From positions 14,567 through 78,566 of the forward strand of contig DJQM01000003.1 in assembly GCA_002437585.1 (NCBI GenBank): 64,000 bases of DNA, in the 5' to 3' direction. This DNA comes from Clostridiales bacterium UBA6386 (lineage in GTDB: Bacteria > Bacillota > Clostridia > Oscillospirales > Oscillospiraceae). The translations under genes were made by a program, and so were the position numbers. The notes under the pieces were generated by a model. It was given only the letters and a program-made list of their open reading frames with translations. It was not told the origin of the DNA and did no database searches. This document shows, one piece after another, positions 7,446-15,503 of this stretch (its first letter is position 1; each line of letters begins with the position of its first letter).

Positions 7446-10214
7446 ATGACAGCAACGGAGGTTCTTCAAACCATCCGTGACCGGCAGGGCAGGGATGTAC
7501 TGCTGGACGGAAAGCGGCTGCTGGGCTTCTTTGAGGATTATTCCAAGGGGAAGCTAAGGCCGGAATACAACGCCCTGCGGGTGCTGGTGGAGTGCGGCGG
7601 CAACGAGCGCATTGCCAGGCTGCGGAACGCCCCGCCCGACCGGCAGAAGTCAGAGCTTCACCGGCTGGTGCGGGAGCTGGTCACGGAGCACAGTATGCAG
7701 GAAACCATGGCGCGAGAAATCTGCGGCGCGGTGTGGGAGGCCTTCCTCGGAACGGAAGTACCCTTGAGCCAGATTGTGAAGCAGCAACCGGCTCCGGTAC
7801 CGCCACAGCCCGTGAAATCGGCGGAAGAACTGCATCTGGAGGCACAAAACTGTAATGACGAGACACAGAAGGTTCGGCTGCTTCAGCAGGCTGCCGCCAA
7901 AGGGCATACGGAGGCCATGCTGCGTCTTGGCTTTGCCTACGAGTATGGCAACGGGATCGAGAAAAACGTCTACGCAGCAGTGAAATGGTTCCGCAAGGCT
8001 GCGGAACAGGGCCTTGCCCCCGCACAGGATCGACTGGCGTATTGTTACGATAAGGGTGTCGGCCTGGAGCGGAATCTGGACAAGGCCATCGAATGGTGCC
8101 AGAAAGCCTGCGATCAGGACTTTCCGGGCGGAGCAAGGCATATGCGCCAGTTAAAGGAAAAACAGATACGGGAAAATCCGTCACCGTCCCCCAATGCGTC
8201 TGGCCAGGAATTTGAGATCGTAAACGGTGCATTGCTGAGATATAACGGAAGTGCCGCGGAGATAACCATACCGGCAAACGTGACCAGCATTCGCCCCAGA
8301 GCCTTTTCAGGCAATCGAACGCTCCGCTCGGTGAAGCTGCCCAGGGGGCTTGTGGGTCTGACAAATTATGCTTTTGCCGACTGCACCGGACTGAAAACAA
8401 TCTCCATTCCCGGAAGTGTGATGGCGGTGAATCTGGGCAGCTTCACCGGCTGCAGCAGTTTGCGGAAAATCACGTTGGAGAGCGGCGTTCAGAAACTGAT
8501 CTTCGGCAATCATCTGGACCAGCTGGGTCGTGTGACCATCGAAATTCCGGACTCTGTCCGTTCTGTTACCTGGTCCCCTATGCCGAAGGCCCAGCGGGAA
8601 GCACGCATGAAGAATCCTAAGAATATCGTGGCCTCTGCACAATGGATTTCCCGGCTTCAGGACTTTTTTAGCGATAACCCGGATTTTCACTCCGGTAAGC
8701 CTCACCGCTTCCCGTGGAAAAAGACCGTCCTGCTGGGCTTGGCGGTGCTTTTAGCATTGGTGGTACTCTCCCGCGTAATGGGCAATAAGTCCGATAAGCG
8801 CACCCGTTCTGACCTGGCTCCTTACAATCTGGAGGACAGCATTGAGGATATGCTGCTGGCTGGAACGGACGAGATATATACATATCCTGACGGCACCCGG
8901 ATGGAATTTTACTATGACGATGCCGGCAATGAGATATATCGTGTCTATGTAAACACGGAAAATGAAATTGTGTACCTGTTCGAGGCCAGATATGATTCCT
9001 CCGGTCGGTTGATCTACCACCAGAGCTTCGACGGTCAGGGCAGCCTCCTGCGGATGGACAGTTATGATTTTCACAGTAACGAGGACACCGCCCAGCGCAG
9101 AGTGACCCTGGCGGACGGACGAAGCTTCCAGGGAATCTCCACCTTTGACGAAAATGGATATGAGACCTTCATCGTGACCCATGAGGATGGTACAAAGACA
9201 CTGTCCTGCTACAAAGACAACGGTGCGCTGACCTATCGGGAGCAGTATGACGCGGCTGGAGAGGGAGCAGACGCGCACGATTTCGATGATCCCAATTATC
9301 TTTGGATCGACTGGGAGAATGTCTCCAAGGTCTACGGTCCACGGGATACAGTGATTGGCTGTACCAGCTATGGTTTTGTAAGATCCTGGGTACAGGGTAT
9401 TTGCGGCGGTGCGTTGAAAGAGTATTCCATTTCTGAGGACGCTGCCTTCATCGAGACCTATGACCCCTCAGGAAATCTGCTGGAACGGCTGTATTACAGA
9501 GACGGGCAGATGAACGAGCTTGGCAACCACGAGGTGCATACCTACGATTCACAAGGTAACTATACTGGTCATACGGAAACTAATTATGCCATAGATAACT
9601 ACTATTCTGTTACTGTATACGACGAGAACTCAATCAAACTATCCATGGAAACGCACTTCTTCAATGAAGAGGGGGAGAACGTTACCTATTACCGCTACGA
9701 AACCGAACTGGATGACCAGGGCCGGGAAATTCGCGTTCAGACCTTTGATGGAGAAACCGGTCAGCTGAAATCCATCGATGAATTTGAATATGACAGCCAG
9801 GGCAATAAACAAAAGCACATAGACACCACTTTTAGAGAGGACGGCAGTTACTCGGTTTATACTGATGATGGAGAAGGAAAATCCATCAGTGATGTTGCCT
9901 ACTATCCCAGCGGAAATGTCAGGCAGCAGACCGAGTACAACGCGGAAGGACTCCACAGCGGACGGACTGCCTATTACGAAAGCGGGCAGATAGAACGGAT
10001 CACGGAGTACAATAATGCAGGACAGGAAATCAAGGACACCTGGTATTACGAAAGCGGGCAGGTGGAATGGATCACGGAGTATAATAATGCGGGACAGGAA
10101 ATCAAGAGCACCTGGTATTATGAAAACGGCAGCATACGTTGGTTCACAGAACACAACGACCAGGGTGAAGTGATCAACGAGGTGCATTACTATGAAGACG
10201 GCACCGCCTGGTAA
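7446..10214 (+). CDS. Multi-domain membrane protein: shared N-domain, Sel1 repeats, BspA-like LRR, TM, YwqK/MORN-type repeats
   Basis: The 922-residue protein reads in order: the shared N-terminal domain (1-108), Sel1-type helical repeats (~120-225, e.g. GHTEAMLRLGFAYEYGNG), a BspA/LRR_5 leucine-rich stretch (~255-380, e.g. IPANVTSIRPRAFSG), one transmembrane helix (~425-445), and a long region (~470-922) of Tyr/Gly-rich repeats such as YYESGQ-ERITEYNNAGQ, related to YwqK/MORN-variant and YD-type repeats. All these modules bind partners, so this looks like a transmembrane scaffold or receptor with an intracellular Sel1/LRR part and a probably extracellular repeat domain. Topology is inferred from the single TM. 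The last repeats (~9960-10190) are close copies at DNA level. It is the second gene of the kinase/vWA/PP2C operon. Confidence 0.75.
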   Translation: MTATEVLQTIRDRQGRDVLLDGKRLLGFFEDYSKGKLRPEYNALRVLVECGGNERIARLRNAPPDRQKSELHRLVRELVTEHSMQETMAREICGAVWEAFLGTEVPLSQIVKQQPAPVPPQPVKSAEELHLEAQNCNDETQKVRLLQQAAAKGHTEAMLRLGFAYEYGNGIEKNVYAAVKWFRKAAEQGLAPAQDRLAYCYDKGVGLERNLDKAIEWCQKACDQDFPGGARHMRQLKEKQIRENPSPSPNASGQEFEIVNGALLRYNGSAAEITIPANVTSIRPRAFSGNRTLRSVKLPRGLVGLTNYAFADCTGLKTISIPGSVMAVNLGSFTGCSSLRKITLESGVQKLIFGNHLDQLGRVTIEIPDSVRSVTWSPMPKAQREARMKNPKNIVASAQWISRLQDFFSDNPDFHSGKPHRFPWKKTVLLGLAVLLALVVLSRVMGNKSDKRTRSDLAPYNLEDSIEDMLLAGTDEIYTYPDGTRMEFYYDDAGNEIYRVYVNTENEIVYLFEARYDSSGRLIYHQSFDGQGSLLRMDSYDFHSNEDTAQRRVTLADGRSFQGISTFDENGYETFIVTHEDGTKTLSCYKDNGALTYREQYDAAGEGADAHDFDDPNYLWIDWENVSKVYGPRDTVIGCTSYGFVRSWVQGICGGALKEYSISEDAAFIETYDPSGNLLERLYYRDGQMNELGNHEVHTYDSQGNYTGHTETNYAIDNYYSVTVYDENSIKLSMETHFFNEEGENVTYYRYETELDDQGREIRVQTFDGETGQLKSIDEFEYDSQGNKQKHIDTTFREDGSYSVYTDDGEGKSISDVAYYPSGNVRQQTEYNAEGLHSGRTAYYESGQIERITEYNNAGQEIKDTWYYESGQVEWITEYNNAGQEIKSTWYYENGSIRWFTEHNDQGEVINEVHYYEDGTAW

Positions 10215-10321
10215 TAAGCCCGCAAATAAGATGTTGGCCGCTATATTTGGTTTTTGCGGCTTTGAGACCCTCTGGCATTGGTCGAAGGCAAAGGCAAAAT
10301 GAATAAAAGGAGAGAGAAAAT

Positions 10322-11623
10322 ATGGATGGACAATTAAGCCCCGGAACCGTCATCACCACCCAGGCACAGATCACCTACCGGGTGGTTTCCTGGCTGGGAG
10401 CCGGCGGGCAGGGAGAGGTGTACGACGTAGAGTCCGGGGGTCAGCATAAGGCACTGAAATGGTACTTCCCGGATAAGGCTCTGCCCCAGCAGCTGGAGAT
10501 CCTCAACCGGCTGGTGGAGCTGGGCGCGCCGGACAGTGCCTTCCTGTGGCCGGAGGATCTGGTTCTGGATCCCCAGGGGAAGCGTTTCGGCTACATCATG
10601 GGTCTGCGGCCGAAAAACTACAAGGGATTGCAGGATCTTCTCAAATGCCGCATCAATCCCAGCTTCGAGGCTCTGTGCCGGACGGCCTTCAATCTGGTGC
10701 GAGCCTACGAAAAGCTCCACGCCCAGGGTAACTGCTACCGGGACATCAGCTTCGGAAACCTGTTCTTTGACCCGAATACCGGCGACGTGCTGATCTGTGA
10801 CAACGATAACGTGGCTCCCAGCGATATGCCCGGAATGGTGCTGGGTACACCCAGGTTTATGGCTCCGGAGATCGTCCGGGGAGAGGCACAGCCCTCCCGG
10901 AAAACGGATCAGTTCTCTCTGGCCGTGCTGCTGTTTTACATCTTCATGGTGGCGCATCCCCTGGACGGAAAGCGGGAGAACGATATCAAATGCTACGATA
11001 TCCCCGCTCAGAACAAGCTCTACGGTACGAACCCCCTGTTTATCTTTGACCCAAACGATAGCAGCAACCGCCCCGTGCCCGGGGTTCAGGACAACGCCCT
11101 GATCTACTGGCCCATGTACCCCAAGGAATTGCAGGATTTATTTACTGAGTCCTTTACCGTTGGCCTTATGAATCCCAAGAAGCGGGTGGCGGAAAACCGC
11201 TGGCTGGTGGTGCTGGGCAATATGCTGGGCGGCATTGTCCGCTGCCCCAAGTGCGGCGCGGAGGTGTTCTTCAACGATGCCCGACCCAGTGCCAGCCGGT
11301 GCTGGAATTGCGGGAGTACCGTTTCCATGCCGCCGGTGCTGGCCATCGGAAAACGGCAGCGGCTGCTGCTGCGGCCGAATGCCGCTCTGCCCACCTACCT
11401 GATCGACGACGGCAGGTGCAGGTACGATATAGAGACCGTTTCCGGCACAGTGGTGCGCAATCCCAAGAATCCGGCACTGCTGGGTCTGCGCAACGACAGT
11501 CCGAACAATTGGACGTACATCAAAACGGACGGAACCCATCTGGTGGTGGCTCCCGGAAAAACCGCGGGCATCGCCAAAGGCGCGAAAATTGACTTTGGTA
11601 TGAAAACCGGAGAATTTAAGTAA
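10322..11623 (+). CDS. Divergent Ser/Thr protein kinase with zinc ribbon and C-terminal beta domain (TerY-P type)
   Basis: The 433-residue protein has a glycine-rich loop (WLGAGGQGEVY, ~26-36), a Lys in ALKWYF, a catalytic loop CYRDISFGNLFF (~138-149, Tyr in place of the usual His of HRD), a metal-binding CDNDN in place of DFG, and an intact APE motif. After the kinase, CPKC (~307) and CWNC (~327) form a zinc ribbon, followed by ~90 residues of beta-rich sequence (GLRNDSPNNW) that could be an FHA-like fold (weak). Asp and Asn of the catalytic loop are kept, so it is probably active. Together with the following vWA and PP2C genes it forms the triad described for TerY-linked stress systems. The ATG at 10322 follows AAAGGAGAGAG. 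Confidence 0.88.
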   Translation: MDGQLSPGTVITTQAQITYRVVSWLGAGGQGEVYDVESGGQHKALKWYFPDKALPQQLEILNRLVELGAPDSAFLWPEDLVLDPQGKRFGYIMGLRPKNYKGLQDLLKCRINPSFEALCRTAFNLVRAYEKLHAQGNCYRDISFGNLFFDPNTGDVLICDNDNVAPSDMPGMVLGTPRFMAPEIVRGEAQPSRKTDQFSLAVLLFYIFMVAHPLDGKRENDIKCYDIPAQNKLYGTNPLFIFDPNDSSNRPVPGVQDNALIYWPMYPKELQDLFTESFTVGLMNPKKRVAENRWLVVLGNMLGGIVRCPKCGAEVFFNDARPSASRCWNCGSTVSMPPVLAIGKRQRLLLRPNAALPTYLIDDGRCRYDIETVSGTVVRNPKNPALLGLRNDSPNNWTYIKTDGTHLVVAPGKTAGIAKGAKIDFGMKTGEFK

Positions 11624-11642
11624 AAAACTGGAGGAATCACAA

Positions 11643-12356
11643 ATGGAACTGAAAAGACCTGGCGGAGAACTGGCCAACCGGCCTCTGCATTTTTTCTGGG
11701 TGGTAGACTGCTCCGGCTCCATGGCCGGCGACAAGATCGACACCGTAAACCACGCCATTCAGGAATGCATCCAGCCCATGCGGGACGAGGCCGCGGGCAA
11801 TCCCAACGCCCAGCTGTTCATCCGCACGCTGAAGTTTTCCACCGGCGCGTCCTGGGTGACCCCGGAGCCGGTGCCCATTGAAAATTTCGAGTGGGAGGAT
11901 TTGAACGTTGACGGCATTACAGACCTGGGCAAGGCACTGGAAATGGTTGCCGACCAGCTGGGAATGCCCCCTATGCCTACCCGGGCACTGCCCCCGGTGG
12001 TGGTGCTGATGTCTGACGGACTCCCCACGGACGACTGGAAGCGGCCTCTGGAGCGGCTGCAAAAGCTGCCCTGGGGCAAGAAGGCCGTAAAAATCGCCAT
12101 TGCCATTGGCCGGAACGCCGATAAGAGCGTTTTGGAGGCCTTCACCGGCAACCCGGAGACCGTGCTCACCGCCGAAGACCGGCAGACGTTGGTTCATCTG
12201 ATCAAGTGGGCCTCCACGGCCGCCGCCGCCGTGTCCCAGCCGACCAGCGTCCCCACGGACGATCTGGCAGAGGGGCAGAACTACCTGCTGACACCCCCGC
12301 CCGTTCCTGAGCAGGACGATTCCCCCGAACCGGAGAGTGCCGAGGATGTGTGGTAA
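11643..12356 (+). CDS. TerY-like von Willebrand factor A domain protein
   Basis: The 237-residue protein is a single vWA domain with the metal-ion-dependent adhesion site motif DCSGS at ~22-26, the downstream Thr in GITDLG and the Asp in LMSDGLPTDD. The tail (~205-237) is Pro/Glu-rich and probably disordered. TerY proteins of tellurite-resistance and TerY-P loci have this architecture, often with a C-terminal zinc domain; here that zinc domain seems to be encoded separately at 13307. The gene starts 19 bases after the kinase gene with a clear GGAGG site. It probably acts as a cytosolic metal-dependent adaptor between kinase and phosphatase (inference from family). Confidence 0.88.
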   Translation: MELKRPGGELANRPLHFFWVVDCSGSMAGDKIDTVNHAIQECIQPMRDEAAGNPNAQLFIRTLKFSTGASWVTPEPVPIENFEWEDLNVDGITDLGKALEMVADQLGMPPMPTRALPPVVVLMSDGLPTDDWKRPLERLQKLPWGKKAVKIAIAIGRNADKSVLEAFTGNPETVLTAEDRQTLVHLIKWASTAAAAVSQPTSVPTDDLAEGQNYLLTPPPVPEQDDSPEPESAEDVW

Positions 12357-12369
12357 CGAGGGAGCGTCT

Positions 12370-13419
12370 ATGAACCCCTATGTACTGTATGCCTGCGTCC
12401 GGGGCTACAGCCATATCCTCTCCGGCAAGGAATGTCAGGACAGTTTTCAGCTTGTGATGCTGGAGGACGGGACACTGCTGCTGTCCGTCGCGGACGGCCA
12501 CGGCAGCAAATCCTGCCCCTACAGCAAAAAAGGCTCGGAGACTGCGGTACAGGTATTCTGTGCAACCCTTTCGGCACTTTACCGCCTGAAGCGGGAAAAC
12601 CGGGATGAGCTGAAGCGCATCCTCGCTCTGGATCACAAAGTGCAGCTGGCTCAGTCGATAGTGGGAACGTGGAAGGATCGCATTGCCAAATTCCACCGTA
12701 AGGAGCAGCGTCCCATTCCCACCTATGACGATGGCCGGGAGAACCTTCCCGCCCTCTATCGGATGTACGGCTCAACGCTGCTGGGCGCGCTCATTGCCCC
12801 GGATTTTGTGTTCGTCTTCCAGCTGGGCGACGGAGACATCGTCCGCGTGGACGACCGGGGTGTTCAGAATCTGGTTGAAGCAAATAAGTTTCTGGGGGTG
12901 GAATCGGACTCTCTGTGCGGAGACGATGCCTGGAAAAAGGCCGTCAGTGTCCTGTACAGCCGGAAATGGGATCAGGGAAGACCCTATTTTCTCCAGCTGT
13001 CCACCGATGGCTTTGCCAACAGCTTCGTCTCCGACGGGGAATTCCACAAGACCTGTGGTGAATATTTGCAGATGATGAAGCGGTACGGGGCGGATGCGGT
13101 GCAGGAAAACTTGGCAAGCTGGCTTGCGGAAACCAGCCGTCTCGGCTGCGGCGACGACACTACGGCACTGATCGCCTACTTCGCGGCTCCAAAGGCTGCG
13201 GAGGCAGGTTCGGACGAGCCGGAAGAAGTTCCCACCCCGGAGAGCCAGGCATCTGAGGAGCCTGCCGCCCCCGCTGAGCAGGCTCCTAACGAACAGGAGG
13301 TTGACTATGAAAGCAACAGTGATTTTACAGAAGTGTCCGAAAGTGAACAAACCCTTCGGGATCCGTCTTCAGCAGATGGACGATGGGGAATGGTACCGGA
13401 CTTGGGCTTTTCCGATTGA
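12370..13419 (+). CDS. PP2C-type serine/threonine phosphatase
   Basis: The ~349-residue protein shows the PP2C metal-binding motifs in order: DGHGS (~42), GDGD (~153), STDGF (~210) and GDDTT (~260). A Pro/Glu/Ala-rich tail of about 80 residues follows the catalytic domain. It would reverse phosphorylation by the kinase two genes upstream. The ATG at 12370 was chosen for the GAGGGAG site just before it; the upstream ATG at 12337 lies inside the vWA gene and has no such site. The last 113 bases overlap the next gene in another frame, so the acidic tail is coded by DNA that also encodes the start of the zinc-ribbon protein. Confidence 0.88.
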   Translation: MNPYVLYACVRGYSHILSGKECQDSFQLVMLEDGTLLLSVADGHGSKSCPYSKKGSETAVQVFCATLSALYRLKRENRDELKRILALDHKVQLAQSIVGTWKDRIAKFHRKEQRPIPTYDDGRENLPALYRMYGSTLLGALIAPDFVFVFQLGDGDIVRVDDRGVQNLVEANKFLGVESDSLCGDDAWKKAVSVLYSRKWDQGRPYFLQLSTDGFANSFVSDGEFHKTCGEYLQMMKRYGADAVQENLASWLAETSRLGCGDDTTALIAYFAAPKAAEAGSDEPEEVPTPESQASEEPAAPAEQAPNEQEVDYESNSDFTEVSESEQTLRDPSSADGRWGMVPDLGFSD

Positions 13420-13660
13420 CGAAAAACGTGCCGCCGGGGAAGGGTATCAAAGCACTCAGATCAACAGTGCTCTTCCCGCTACCGATGACTATCCCGGCTG
13501 TCCTTACTGTGGAGAAAAGGGTTTTCTCTATGATAGCAACTGCGGCGGTAAAATAAGCTGTTATCACGGCGAAAATCCCTTCACCTGCCCCTGGTGCGGG
13601 CAGACCTACACGGAATTTTCGACACTCGACAAGGTATCCTTCCAGGGCGTAGACATCTGA
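13307..13660 (+). CDS. Small TerY-C-like zinc-ribbon protein
   Basis: The 117-residue protein has a basic, aromatic N-terminal half and a cysteine-rich half with CPYCG (~65), Cys/Cys (~76 and ~82) and CPWCG (~94), the pattern of the zinc domain usually fused to the C-terminus of TerY. The ATG at 13307 follows CAGGAGG by 6 bases; a TTG at 13301 is too close to that site. It starts 113 bases before the end of the PP2C gene in the +1 frame. The family call rests on Cys spacing and context, so it is moderately sure. It is the last gene of the operon, followed by a terminator. Confidence 0.72.
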   Translation: MKATVILQKCPKVNKPFGIRLQQMDDGEWYRTWAFPIDEKRAAGEGYQSTQINSALPATDDYPGCPYCGEKGFLYDSNCGGKISCYHGENPFTCPWCGQTYTEFSTLDKVSFQGVDI

Positions 13661-13664
13661 AAAC

Positions 13665-13718
13665 AAGCTGCCATTGTCAATCCGTAAAGCATGGATCGGC
13701 AATGGCAGCTTACTTTTT
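13665..13718 (+). terminator. Terminator of the kinase/vWA/PP2C operon
   Basis: A 12-bp stem (AAGCTGCCATTG / CAATGGCAGCTT) with a 23-base loop is followed by ACTTTTTT, five bases after the zinc-ribbon stop codon. Confidence 0.75.
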
Positions 13719-13743
13719 TCGGGAACAGACGGCAAAACGCTAT

Positions 13744-13785
13744 CCCCCCGGGGGGCTTCCGGCGGGGCGGAAAATCTGCTATACT
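13744..13785 (+). promoter_or_regulatory. G/C-box promoter of methyltransferase 1
   Basis: A perfect 12-bp palindrome CCCCCCGGGGGG (13744-13755) is followed directly by CTTCCG (13756-13761), an 18-bp spacer and TATACT (13780-13785). The same arrangement with the same spacing lies before methyltransferase 2. The palindrome resembles the C-tract/G-tract operators of CsoR/RcnR-type metal sensors; that likeness is an inference. Confidence 0.6.
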
Positions 13786-13816
13786 GGTGACAAACGTCAG
13801 AAAAAGGGTGAAGCAT

Positions 13817-14542
13817 TTGGAAATCGAACAACGGGTGAAAAATTATTGGACAAAACGCTCCCACGATTTTGGGGCGGTGCGGAAAAATGAACTGGACAAC
13901 GACATGGGGGCTCGCTGGCTTCGGGAGATCGAAGATCATCTTCCGGCAGGGAAAAACCTTCGCATTCTGGACGTGGGCACCGGTACCGGTTTTTTTGCTA
14001 TTCTCCTTGCCCGGCAGGGTCAGCAGGTGGAGGGCATCGATCTGACCCCCGCCATGCTGGAGGAGGCACGGGTTCAGGCGACCCAGGAGGGGGTTTCCAT
14101 CACCTTCCGGGAAATGGATGCCCAGGAACTGGAATACGCCGACGAGACCTTCGACGCGGTGATCAGTCGGAATCTGACCTGGACGCTGCCGGAGCCGGAG
14201 AAGGCCTATCGGGAGTGGTACCGGGTGCTGAAAAAAGGGGGCGTGCTCCTGAATTTTGACGCGGATTATGCGGAAAATGTCCGCAGCGAAAGCGATCAGA
14301 ATTGCTCCGTAGCTCCGGACAGCCCCTACGGCCATGTGGGCATGACCGAGGCACTCCGCCGGGAAAACGATGACATTACCCTGGCTATGGACGTGGGTCA
14401 GGCGAGACCTGCCTGGGATGCCGCCGTTTTGCGGGCGGCGGGCTTTGCGGTCTGTCAGGTGGACAAAGCGGTGGGACGGCGGATTCTGGGAGACCTTGAT
14501 CTGCGCCATGCGCCCATGTTCGGCATTCGCGCGAAAAAATAG
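13817..14542 (+). CDS. Class I SAM-dependent methyltransferase 1
   Basis: The ~241-residue protein has the Rossmann motif I LDVGTGTGFFAI, the acidic motif II residue in VEGIDLT, and the motif DAVISRNLTWTLPEP, typical of UbiE/Methyltransf_11-type small-molecule enzymes. The proposed TTG start at 13817 follows AGGGTGAA and gives an N-terminus aligned with the second methyltransferase (KNYWTKRSHDF versus HYWTNRAPGY); a GTG at 13808 is the alternative. The substrate is unknown. Its place before a Ni/peptide-type ABC importer, and the matching promoter of the second copy, suggest a role in making or modifying the imported ligand (inference). Confidence 0.82.
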   Translation: MEIEQRVKNYWTKRSHDFGAVRKNELDNDMGARWLREIEDHLPAGKNLRILDVGTGTGFFAILLARQGQQVEGIDLTPAMLEEARVQATQEGVSITFREMDAQELEYADETFDAVISRNLTWTLPEPEKAYREWYRVLKKGGVLLNFDADYAENVRSESDQNCSVAPDSPYGHVGMTEALRRENDDITLAMDVGQARPAWDAAVLRAAGFAVCQVDKAVGRRILGDLDLRHAPMFGIRAKK

Positions 14543-14565
14543 TTCGGTTTTTGTGGAAAAAACAA

Positions 14566-14612
14566 CCCCCCGGGGGGCTTCCGAAAGTCCTCAGGATATG
14601 GTATCCTGAGGA
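14566..14612 (+). promoter_or_regulatory. G/C-box promoter and palindrome of methyltransferase 2
   Basis: CCCCCCGGGGGG (14566-14577), CTTCCG (14578-14583), an 18-bp spacer and TATCCT (14602-14607) repeat the layout at 13744-13785. The -10 lies inside a perfect inverted repeat with 11-bp arms (TCCTCAGGATA / TATCCTGAGGA, 14588-14612), which could be an operator or an RNA hairpin. Confidence 0.55.
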
Positions 14613-14655
14613 CAAGCACATACGAAAACTCCCAAATTCCTTCAAAAATCATCGG

Positions 14656-14690
14656 AAAGGCCGCACTTTTTGGGAAAAGCGCGGCCTTTT
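14656..14690 (+). terminator. Terminator-like hairpin before methyltransferase 2
   Basis: AAAGGCCGC pairs with GCGGCCTTTT across a 16-base loop and ends in a T run just before the AAGGAG site of methyltransferase 2. It lies downstream of the proposed promoter, so it may attenuate transcription; it may equally just end the transcript of methyltransferase 1. Confidence 0.6.
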
Positions 14691-14706
14691 GATAAGGAGC
14701 AGGTCT

Positions 14707-15501
14707 ATGAGACAGTTTACATCCTATGAGGAAGAGAATATCCACTACTGGACGAACCGGGCACCCGGCTACTCCGGGGTCAATCAGGAGGAGCTGGCCA
14801 CCGACCAGAAGCGGGTCTGGGGCTACACCATCTCCCGGAAGATCGCCGCCCGGTTCCCGGGCAGAGTGCCGGGGAGCCTGCGCATTCTGGATGTGGGTAC
14901 CGGTCCGGGCTTCTTTGCCATCGTTCTGGCGGGGATGGGCTATCAGGTGACCGCCGTGGACTACACCGCCTCTATGCTGTCGGAAGCCAGACGGAACGCC
15001 GGCGCGCTGGCGGACAACATTCAGTTTCAGCAGATGAATGCGGAGGAGCTTGCCTTTGCCGATCACAGCTTTGATGTGATCGTGACCCGGAACGTGACCT
15101 GGAACCTGCCCAACCCGGAGAAGGCCTACGGCCATTGGGCCAGAGTGCTGGCTCCCGGCGGGCTTCTGCTGAACTTCGACGCCAATTGGTATCGCTACCT
15201 GTGGGACGAGGAAGCCAAGCAGGGTCACAGCGAGGATCGGGAAAAGCTGTCCGCCTCCGATGTCCGGGATGAGACCGCCGGAACGGATGTGGATGCTATG
15301 GAAGCCATTGCCCGGAAAACGCCCCTGTCCATGGTGTGCCGCCCCGGCTGGGATATGGAAATCCTCCGGAGACTGGGAATTCAGGCCACCGCGGACGAGG
15401 AGATCTGGCGGCAGGTCTGGACCCGAGAAGAGCGGATCAACAACGCTTCCACGCCCATGTTCCTGGTGGAGGGTCGGAAAGCGAACATCTGGGAGAACTG
15501 A
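14707..15501 (+). CDS. Class I SAM-dependent methyltransferase 2
   Basis: The 264-residue protein has motif I LDVGTGPGFFAI, an acidic residue in VTAVDYT and the motif DVIVTRNVTWNLPNP, close to methyltransferase 1 over the whole domain. It has a longer C-terminal region (EEAKQGHSEDREK, WDMEILRRLGI). The ATG at 14707 follows AAGGAG by 7 bases. It is a diverged paralogue of the preceding gene and sits upstream of the ABC importer operon, separated from it by a MITE-like element and a hairpin. The substrate is unknown; context suggests a metal-ligand or nutrient-uptake role (inference). Confidence 0.82.
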   Translation: MRQFTSYEEENIHYWTNRAPGYSGVNQEELATDQKRVWGYTISRKIAARFPGRVPGSLRILDVGTGPGFFAIVLAGMGYQVTAVDYTASMLSEARRNAGALADNIQFQQMNAEELAFADHSFDVIVTRNVTWNLPNPEKAYGHWARVLAPGGLLLNFDANWYRYLWDEEAKQGHSEDREKLSASDVRDETAGTDVDAMEAIARKTPLSMVCRPGWDMEILRRLGIQATADEEIWRQVWTREERINNASTPMFLVEGRKANIWEN

Positions 15502-15503
15502 GG

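Noticed and set aside
13666..13711. tRNA-like fold after the zinc-ribbon gene
   Set aside because: The sequence is a simple hairpin with a T run and has no T-loop or acceptor stem; it is a terminator.
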